The notes under the pieces: generated by a model
What the model was told of the DNA's origin: nothing
Seen by the model: only the letters and a program-made list of their open reading frames with translations
The model's database searches: none
Program-made: the position numbers and the translations under genes
From: Senimuribacter sp049852125
GTDB lineage: Bacteria > Bacillota > Clostridia > Peptostreptococcales > Anaerovoracaceae
Direction: 5' to 3'
NCBI RefSeq assembly: GCF_049852125.1
Contig: NZ_CP187532.1
Coordinates: forward strand, 1,426,001 to 1,490,000
Length of the DNA stretch: 64,000 nucleotides
In this document: positions 58,263 to 64,000 of the stretch, piece after piece
Layout of the letters: each line of letters begins with the position of its first letter
Position numbering within the stretch: the stretch's first letter is position 1

Positions 58263-58449
58263 GAAAGTCAAATTTGGATTGAGAATTGTGATTATCATTG
58301 CGCTCATAATAATATTTATAAAACAAGTCAATACATATCATGATTTAGTTAAATGGGAAACCTTCTACTCAGATGACGCATACGAAAAATCGATGCTGGG
58401 TGGCTGGATAGATCGTGTTTATCAGCAAATCATAAATCATATTCTTTAG
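58255..58449 (+). CDS. Small single-helix membrane protein, unknown
   Basis: The 64-residue protein has an N-terminal helix (about 7-24, FGLRIVIIIALIIIFIK) and a short soluble end with aromatic residues (YHDLVKWETFYSDDAYEKS). It overlaps the previous gene by 8 bases, so the two are coupled and may act as a pair. Not recognised. Confidence 0.5.
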   Translation: MNKKVKFGLRIVIIIALIIIFIKQVNTYHDLVKWETFYSDDAYEKSMLGGWIDRVYQQIINHIL

Positions 58450-58503
58450 AATTATTTATTACAGGATGTTTTTATGGTTATATTTAGTTGAATATATGAA
58501 TTG

Positions 58504-58587
58504 AAAAGGAGATAGTCCTTTTATTTTGAACGAATTGCCAAAGTAAGTGCGCAGTTGAGAAAACGCTTGGTCTTGGCAATTTTTTTG
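58504..58587 (+). terminator. Two consecutive hairpins with T-runs
   Basis: AAAAGGA-GATAG-TCCTTTT (58504-58522) is followed by AATTGCCAA (58533-58541) pairing with TTGGCAATT (58573-58581) and six or more T. They end the tiny-gene transcript; the second has a 31-base folded loop. Confidence 0.7.
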
Positions 58588-58622
58588 TGCAATTTTGGCT
58601 AATGGATTTTTTAAAAAAAGAC

Positions 58623-58651
58623 TGGAAATCCAATTTTATTTATGATAAAAT
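58623..58651 (+). promoter_or_regulatory. Promoter of rnpB
   Basis: TGGAAA (58623-58628), a 17-base spacer and TAAAAT (58646-58651); the start would fall just before the RNase P RNA 5' end. Confidence 0.55.
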
Positions 58652-58660
58652 TATTTAGTT

Positions 58661-59005
58661 ATGGGTAAGCCAGACAGTCGCGTGCAGTGATGCATGAGGA
58701 AAGTCCGGGCTCCACAGGGCGAGGATGCCGGATAACGTCCGGCGTAGGTAACTATAGGGAAAGTGCAACAGAAACATTCCGCCGAAACGGGTAGTGCCGT
58801 GGTAAGGTTGAAATGGTGAGGTAAGAGCTCACCGGCGCCATGGAGACATGACGGCCGTGTAAACCCCATCCGGAGCAAGGCCAAAATGGGCGAAAAAGGT
58901 GGCGGCCCGTCACCGCCCGAGAGGTAGGCCGCATGAGCGTGCAGTAATGTTACGCCTTAGATAGATGATTGTCGAATACAGAACCCGGCTTATAGGCTTG
59001 CCCAT
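58661..59005 (+). ncRNA. rnpB: RNase P RNA, class A
   Basis: The catalytic RNA of RNase P. P1 is ATGGGTAAGCC (58661-58671) paired with GGCTTGCCCAT (58995-59005, one G-U). The conserved core is clear: GAGGAAAGTCCGGGCTCC, CAGAAACATTCCGCC, GGTAAGGTTGAAA.GGTGAGG with its GAGCTCACC hairpin, and AGATAGATGATTGTC then ACAGAACCCGGCTTAT. The layout is bacterial class A. A T-run just after P1 (59009-59013) serves as terminator. Confidence 0.96.
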
Positions 59006-59046
59006 AGCTTTTTTATGCAATTTTGTAGAAGGGGGAACGCGTTACA

Positions 59047-60435
59047 TTGAAAAAGGAAACAAATACGAATATCGAGAACACAGAGAACGTTATGAATGAA
59101 GCAAACAAAATGGGATCGGCGCCTATCGGAAAGTTGCTGGCGTCTATGGCATGGCCCGCAATTCTTTCTATGACGATTAACGCGTTGTATAATGTTGTAG
59201 ACAGCATGTTCGTTGCGATGGTCAGTCAAAAGGCGCTTACAGCGGTTTCTTTGGTTATGCCGCTTCAGATGATGATGATCTCCCTGGCTGTAGGAAGTTC
59301 TGTCGGCGTCAATTCTTTGATTTCCAGAAGACTAGGCGCGAAAAGGTATGAAGAAGCAAACAAGGCGGCATCTACCAGCATCAGGATTGGCTTCTTTAAC
59401 TTTGTGATTTTCGCCTTAATCGGAATATTTTTGGCAAACCCATTTATGCACGCCTATACCGACGATGCTGTAATCTTTGACGGCGGCGTTACATACCTTA
59501 GAATTATAACGATTTTCTGCCTGTTCAGTATGGTGCAGATCCAATTGGAAAAGGTACTGCAGGCTACAGGAAATATGATCGCGCCAATGATTATCAGCTT
59601 AAGCGGAGCACTGACCAATTTGATTTTAGATCCGATTTTGATTTTCGGACTGATCGGCGCGCCTAAAATGGGTATCGCTGGCGCGGCGGCCGCAACCGTT
59701 ATCGGTCAGGCTGTAGGTATGTGCGTGGCTATTTTCATGTTTTTCCGAAAGGAGCATGACGTAAAGATTCAGCTAAAAGGTTTTCGCATCGATTGGAAGG
59801 TGGTAAAAGACATCTATGGGGTTGGTCTTCCGTCTATCATTATGCAGGCGATCGGCTCAGTGATGCTGTTGGGCTATAATGCAATTTTGGCGGCCTCTGC
59901 TACAGCAGTAGCTGTACTGGGTGTTTATTATAAGCTGCAATCCTTCATCTTTATGCCGGTATTTGGATTGAATCAAGGCGCTATGCCGATTATGGGATAC
60001 AATTTCGGCGCGAAAAACAGAGCGCGATTAATGCTAACATATAAGGACGCCCTGATCACGGCGCTGGTAATTATGGGAATTGGAACCGTACTGTTTCAAG
60101 TATTTCCAGATGTTTTTCTTAAAATGTTCAGCGCGGATGACGAGATGATGGAGATGGGCGTGCCGGCGCTGCGGATTATCAGTATTTGCTTTATTCCGGC
60201 AGCTTTTGGCATCATGACATCTACGTTGTTTCAAGGCACGGGACATGGTGTATATAGTTTAATGGGATCACTTCTCAGACAGTTGATCGGCATTCTTCCG
60301 CTGGCATATATTATTTATCATGCTGCAGGGATCACAGCTTCCTGGGCATCCTTCCCGCTGGCGGAGATCATTGGACTGATTTATTCTGCTGTTATGTTGA
60401 AAATCCTTTACAAAAAAGAAATCAAGACCTTGTAA
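59047..60435 (+). CDS. MATE-family multidrug/toxin exporter
   Basis: The 462-residue, twelve-helix antiporter is of the NorM/DinF-related MATE family. After a hydrophilic 25-residue N-terminus come MAWPAILSMTINALYNVVDSMFVA and, after the middle loop, the second half with GLPSIIMQAIGSVMLLGYN and MPIMGYNFGAKN. It starts at TTG with GAAGGGGGA about 10 bases upstream; an ATG (59092) is a possible alternative. Substrate unknown. It lies 42 bases after rnpB. Confidence 0.92.
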   Translation: MKKETNTNIENTENVMNEANKMGSAPIGKLLASMAWPAILSMTINALYNVVDSMFVAMVSQKALTAVSLVMPLQMMMISLAVGSSVGVNSLISRRLGAKRYEEANKAASTSIRIGFFNFVIFALIGIFLANPFMHAYTDDAVIFDGGVTYLRIITIFCLFSMVQIQLEKVLQATGNMIAPMIISLSGALTNLILDPILIFGLIGAPKMGIAGAAAATVIGQAVGMCVAIFMFFRKEHDVKIQLKGFRIDWKVVKDIYGVGLPSIIMQAIGSVMLLGYNAILAASATAVAVLGVYYKLQSFIFMPVFGLNQGAMPIMGYNFGAKNRARLMLTYKDALITALVIMGIGTVLFQVFPDVFLKMFSADDEMMEMGVPALRIISICFIPAAFGIMTSTLFQGTGHGVYSLMGSLLRQLIGILPLAYIIYHAAGITASWASFPLAEIIGLIYSAVMLKILYKKEIKTL

Positions 60436-60451
60436 TCATTTTACAAGGTCT
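60425..60451. terminator. Bidirectional terminator over both stop codons
   Basis: AGACCTTGTAA (60425-60435), loop TCATT and TTACAAGGTCT (60441-60451). It contains the stop codons of both convergent genes. Confidence 0.75.
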
Positions 60452-60978
60452 CGTTCTTTTGAGTCCTGTCTGACAAGATCATAGATCAAAGGGTCTCTGA
60501 TTAAATGTTTCCAACAGGTGAGGGTGGCTTTTACGAATGCAGGACTTAATGGTAATTCATCCTCAATCAGTGGACACAGATAAGGCAGTTCGACATCGTT
60601 TAAGATAAGCGAAAGATTTCCGGCCGTATCAATATGTGGCGTTAACGGAAAAGTTCTGCATTGCAGAGGTCTTTTTTCTCTGGGGCAGACGGGCGGCGTT
60701 TTACAACGCACGAAATAGACTTTGCCTTTCCAGGAATCAGGGAAGTCGAAGTCTTCTGCATTTTCTGCGCTCCATGTGAGCCAGCTGTTATCTCCTTTAC
60801 TGTCTTGATGGACTTTGTCCTCGCCGGGGAGGAGATAGATACCCAATTCTTCGTCATCGCTGCCGCAGGTGCAGCAAATTGCGCCGCATAATTGGCCGCA
60901 GTCGAAGGAAACGGGGGACACTTTGTCCAATAGCCTGTATATTGCCAGGTATGTTCGTCGTTTAATTGTGCATTTCAT
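60436..60978 (-). CDS. YkgJ-like cysteine-cluster protein
   Basis: The 180-residue soluble protein has two Cys groups typical of the YkgJ/CxxCxxCC type: CGQLCGAICCTC near residues 27-38, and CPREKRPLQCRTFPLTP around 98-114. Such proteins are thought to bind zinc or an Fe-S cluster. No ribosome site precedes the ATG; a TATAAT box lies 8 bases upstream of the start codon, so the mRNA may be leaderless. Function unknown. Confidence 0.75.
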   Translation of the reverse strand: MKCTIKRRTYLAIYRLLDKVSPVSFDCGQLCGAICCTCGSDDEELGIYLLPGEDKVHQDSKGDNSWLTWSAENAEDFDFPDSWKGKVYFVRCKTPPVCPREKRPLQCRTFPLTPHIDTAGNLSLILNDVELPYLCPLIEDELPLSPAFVKATLTCWKHLIRDPLIYDLVRQDSKERDLVK

Positions 60979-60986
60979 ACTAAAGT

Positions 60987-60992
60987 ATTATA
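60987..60992 (-). promoter_or_regulatory. -10 box of the YkgJ-like gene
   Basis: TATAAT on the minus strand, 8 bases before the ATG at 60978; no good -35 box is seen. Confidence 0.4.
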
Positions 60993-61088
60993 CACGAATT
61001 TTGAAATGCATGGTGAAAAATTTGAAAAAAGATGTTAAAATAAACGGACTATTGGAGAAATATCTATATATATGCATGAGGTAAACTG

Positions 61089-64000
61089 ATGAAATTAGGA
61101 ATTGATATCGGATCAACGACAGTGAAACTGGTTTTGATGAACGACCAGGGAGATATAAAGTACGCTAAATATGAGCGGCATATGTCAAATGTCTTTGATA
61201 AGGTAAAAGAATTAGTTGAGAATATGTATACAAGTCTTGGTGATATAACGTTGCGGCCTGTCATTACCGGCTCAGGAGGTTTGTCATTGGCAAAACTGCT
61301 GGGTATTCGGTTTGAACAGGAGGTTATCGCCTGCAGCAAAGCAGTAGAGACTTTGATTCCGGAAACGGATGTAGCTATTGAGTTGGGCGGAGAGGACGCA
61401 AAGATCACGTTCTACGGCGCTACTGTCGAACAGAGAATGAACGGAACCTGTGCTGGAGGTACGGGCGCGTTTATCGATCAAATGGCAGTTCTGCTTAATA
61501 CAGACGCTTCAGGACTCAACGAAGCGGCGAAAAGTGAAAAAATGATCTATCCGATTGCTGCACGTTGCGGCGTATTTGCTAAAACGGACATTCAGCCTCT
61601 TATCAACGAAGGCGCGGCGATTGAGGATTTGTCAGCGTCTATTTTCCAGGCGGTGGTAAATCAGACGATCAGCGGTTTGGCGTGCGGACATACGATCAAA
61701 GGGAAGGTAGCGTTTCTAGGCGGTCCGTTATCTTTTTTATCTGAACTGCGCGGCCGTTTTATTGCTACTCTGGAATTAAAACCGGAAGATGTGATTTTTC
61801 CGGAGGATTCCAAATATTTTGTTGCTATAGGCGCTGCAATGTTGGCGGATGAAAGCGAAGAAGTATCCTTGAAGACGATTGCGGAGCGGATGGCCTCTGC
61901 TGACCAATCACAGATGGCGGAAACTAAGCATATTGAACCTCTATTCAAGGATAAAGATGAATATAACGCGTTTATGACACGTCATAATCAACACCGAATT
62001 AAGAGGAAAGATATCCGCCGTGCTAAAGAAGAAACCTTTTTAGGCATTGACGCAGGTTCTACGACGACGAAGGCAACCCTGATTGACAGAGATAAGAATC
62101 TATTATATTCTTTCTATCGCAGTAATGAGGGAAACCCACTGGAAGCTGTGCGTACTATGCTGAAGGAGTTATACAGTCTGCTGCCGAAAAACGCGTTTAT
62201 AGCCAATACGTGTGTTACCGGCTATGGAGAAGGCCTTATTAAGGCTGCGTTTAAAGCGGATTTAGGCGAAATTGAAACGATGGCGCATTACAAAGCAGCG
62301 GAAGAATTCTTGCCTGGCGTTGAATTCATTTTGGATATCGGTGGTCAGGATATGAAGTGCATGAAGATCAAGGATAATGCTATTTATAATATCATGCTGA
62401 ACGAGGCATGTTCTTCTGGTTGCGGTTCATTTCTGGAAACCTATGCGAAGTCAGTGAACTTAGACACCGACGCCTTTGCGCAAGAAGCCCTTTTTGCAGA
62501 AAATCCGGTAGATCTGGGAACTCGTTGCACTGTATTTATGAATTCCAAGGTGAAACAGGCGCAGAAGGAAGGCGCATCCATTGGAGATATTTCTGCAGGA
62601 CTTTCCTATTCTGTTATTAAAAACGCGCTGTACAAAGTAATTAAATTGAGAAATCCTGAAGAAGCAGGTGAAAAGATCGTGGTGCAGGGCGGCACTTTCA
62701 TGAACAATGCCGTCCTTCGCAGTATAGAACGAATCATAGGAAAAAATGTAGTCCGTCCCGATATTGCGGGACTAATGGGAGCTTATGGCTGTTCCTTAAT
62801 TGCCATGGAAAATTATATGGAAGACACAGAATCGTCTCTCCTTAACAGGGAAGAATTGGATGACTTTACTGTAGAGCACTCTAACGGCAGATGCAACGGC
62901 TGTGAAAACCGATGCATTTTGACAATCAACAAATTCAGCGACGGTTCACGGTTTATTACAGGTAACAGATGTGAGAAAGGAGCAGGCGGCGCACAGCATG
63001 CTAATAAGCTGCCAAATCTGTATGAATATAAGTTCCAGCGTTTGTTCGGATATAAACCTATCTCTGATTTCGATGCTTCCAGAGGAACGGTTGCCATTCC
63101 GCGTGTTTTAAACATGTACGAAAATTATCCGTTTTGGTTTACTTTTTTTACGGAACTGAAGTTCCAGATGATGCTGTCTCCGGCGTCCAGCAAATCTCTC
63201 TATGAGATGGGGATGGAAACGATTTCTTCGGATACAGCATGCTATCCGGCAAAGTTGGTTCACGGTCATATTAAATGGTTGGTGGAAAACGGCGCTAAAT
63301 GGATCTTCTATCCTTGTTTAAATTATGAGCGTAATGAGGATACAAGCGCGCCGAATCATTACAATTGTCCGATTGTGGCGACATATCCGGAGGTTATTGC
63401 TAATAATATGGATGATATTTTTGCAGAACACATGGTACGCTTTTCTCATCCATTTTTACCCTATGATAATGATCTGCGCCTTGCCGACGCATTATATAAG
63501 GAATTTAAGGATTTCCATATATCAAAAGAAGAAGTTATGCGTGCTGTAACTAAGGCGAGAAAAGAGCAGGTTCGTTTTAAAAACGATGTGCGCAAGCAGG
63601 GAGAATACGCGCTGAAATTTGCCAGGAAAAACCATAAGAAAGCGGTTGTCCTGTCGGGGCGTCCGTATCATTTAGATCCTGAAATCAATCACGGCATTGA
63701 TAAGGTTATCACCTCCTTTGATATGGTAGTTATGACGGAAGATTCTATCGCGCATATGGCCGATTTGCCAAGACCGCTTCGGGTACTGGACCAGTGGGTA
63801 TATCATTCCAGATTATATAAGGCGGCCAGCTTTGTAGGAACCTGTGATGATGTGGAATTGATCCAGCTTAATTCCTTCGGCTGCGGTCTGGATGCTGTGA
63901 CGACAGATCAGGTTGAGGAAATATGCCGAGGCAGTAACAAACTATATACCGTATTAAAGATCGACGAGGGTTCCAATTTAGGCGCCGCTAAGATTAGAAT
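61089..64000 (+). CDS. 2-hydroxyacyl-CoA dehydratase activase-like protein with DUF2229 region (partial)
   Basis: The first 970 codons of a very large protein run off the window. Two ASKHA ATPase domains of the BadF/BcrA/HgdC type are in tandem: about 1-265 (GIDIGSTTVK, Cys in GTCAGGTGAFIDQM) and about 318-570 (GIDAGSTTTK, EACSSGCGSFLE), each with the cysteine that would share a bridging [4Fe-4S] cluster. A Cys-rich link (CNGCENRCILT) and a DUF2229-type region (SSDTACYPAKLVHGHIKWL, FYPCLNYER) follow. Activases use ATP to inject a low-potential electron into radical dehydratases; the role of these giant forms is not known. GAGGT precedes the ATG. Confidence 0.9.
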   Translation, partial: MKLGIDIGSTTVKLVLMNDQGDIKYAKYERHMSNVFDKVKELVENMYTSLGDITLRPVITGSGGLSLAKLLGIRFEQEVIACSKAVETLIPETDVAIELGGEDAKITFYGATVEQRMNGTCAGGTGAFIDQMAVLLNTDASGLNEAAKSEKMIYPIAARCGVFAKTDIQPLINEGAAIEDLSASIFQAVVNQTISGLACGHTIKGKVAFLGGPLSFLSELRGRFIATLELKPEDVIFPEDSKYFVAIGAAMLADESEEVSLKTIAERMASADQSQMAETKHIEPLFKDKDEYNAFMTRHNQHRIKRKDIRRAKEETFLGIDAGSTTTKATLIDRDKNLLYSFYRSNEGNPLEAVRTMLKELYSLLPKNAFIANTCVTGYGEGLIKAAFKADLGEIETMAHYKAAEEFLPGVEFILDIGGQDMKCMKIKDNAIYNIMLNEACSSGCGSFLETYAKSVNLDTDAFAQEALFAENPVDLGTRCTVFMNSKVKQAQKEGASIGDISAGLSYSVIKNALYKVIKLRNPEEAGEKIVVQGGTFMNNAVLRSIERIIGKNVVRPDIAGLMGAYGCSLIAMENYMEDTESSLLNREELDDFTVEHSNGRCNGCENRCILTINKFSDGSRFITGNRCEKGAGGAQHANKLPNLYEYKFQRLFGYKPISDFDASRGTVAIPRVLNMYENYPFWFTFFTELKFQMMLSPASSKSLYEMGMETISSDTACYPAKLVHGHIKWLVENGAKWIFYPCLNYERNEDTSAPNHYNCPIVATYPEVIANNMDDIFAEHMVRFSHPFLPYDNDLRLADALYKEFKDFHISKEEVMRAVTKARKEQVRFKNDVRKQGEYALKFARKNHKKAVVLSGRPYHLDPEINHGIDKVITSFDMVVMTEDSIAHMADLPRPLRVLDQWVYHSRLYKAASFVGTCDDVELIQLNSFGCGLDAVTTDQVEEICRGSNKLYTVLKIDEGSNLGAAKIR

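Noticed and set aside
58531..58590. Separate small RNA gene before rnpB
   Set aside because: The folded element with T-run is placed as a terminator of the upstream transcript and I see no own promoter; an sRNA cannot be supported.
1..64000. tRNA genes, rRNA genes, CRISPR arrays, insertion sequences, integrase or phage genes
   Set aside because: None was recognised in reading both strands; intergenic spaces are short and explained by promoters, terminators, the TPP riboswitch and rnpB.

Overview
The window reads as chromosome of an anaerobic, Gram-positive, moderately A+T-rich Clostridia-type bacterium (order Eubacteriales in the broad sense). The basis is a cytoplasmic-membrane RNF complex (rnfCDGEAB), a K+-dependent-type membrane pyrophosphatase, a very large 2-hydroxyacyl-CoA-dehydratase-activase-like protein, a lone crotonase, a TPP-riboswitch-controlled ThiT transporter, class A RNase P RNA, strong AGGAGG-type ribosome binding sites and TTGACA/TATAAT promoters. 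I cannot name the species; a member of the Anaerovoracaceae/Peptostreptococcales neighbourhood would fit but is inference. No tRNA, rRNA, insertion sequence, phage or CRISPR array was seen.

Layout. 0-6 kb: end of clpB, a small membrane-protein cassette between two copies of a 47-bp terminator hairpin, a GntR/FCD regulator, nth, two paralogous secreted Cys-His-Asp proteins with Fn3-like tails, a SEC-C protein and homoserine dehydrogenase. 6-15 kb: trmL, rpoN, the glycolytic genes gap-pgk-tpi, secG, hppA, ybaK-like and azlCD. 15.4-18.2 kb: a three-gene glycolipid operon matching the HexSDF system of Clostridioides difficile, preceded by phased CTTAA repeats. 18.2-20.5 kb: TPP riboswitch, thiT, crotonase, thiN. 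20.6-24.4 kb: DUF975 protein, a P-loop protein and a Na/Pi cotransporter. 24.4-26.9 kb: an A+T-rich accessory patch with small orphan genes and gene fragments. 26.9-32.2 kb: RluA-type pseudouridine synthase, nadK, pepF, murI and two small unknowns. 32.3-36.8 kb: a likely acyl-amino-acid/peptide use cluster (D-aminoacylase-like, YfcC transporter, M20 amidohydrolase). 36.9-40.8 kb: a tightly overlapping operon of RarD, a transporter/metallo-beta-lactamase-fold fusion and an alpha/beta hydrolase. 40.8-42.1 kb: a cysteine-rich coat-like protein and a divergent small membrane protein. 42.1-49.4 kb: M16 peptidase, dut, dgt, dnaG, rpoD, trmK, Nif3-like. 49.5-57.8 kb: RNF operon followed by a repeat lipoprotein, apbE and a second FMN-binding protein. 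58-64 kb: two tiny membrane proteins, rnpB, a MATE exporter, a YkgJ-like cysteine-cluster protein and the start of the activase-like giant.

How it fits together: energy is probably conserved by ferredoxin:NAD+ oxidation through RNF plus PPi-driven ion pumping, with ApbE attaching FMN to RNF subunits and neighbouring FMN-binding proteins. The most unusual items are the tandem-domain RnfG with its companion lipoprotein, the YkvI-type transporter fused to a metallo-hydrolase, the hexSDF operon with direct repeats at its promoter, two Cys-rich genes that share sigma-K-like promoter sequences, and the 47-bp terminator duplication around a small gene.
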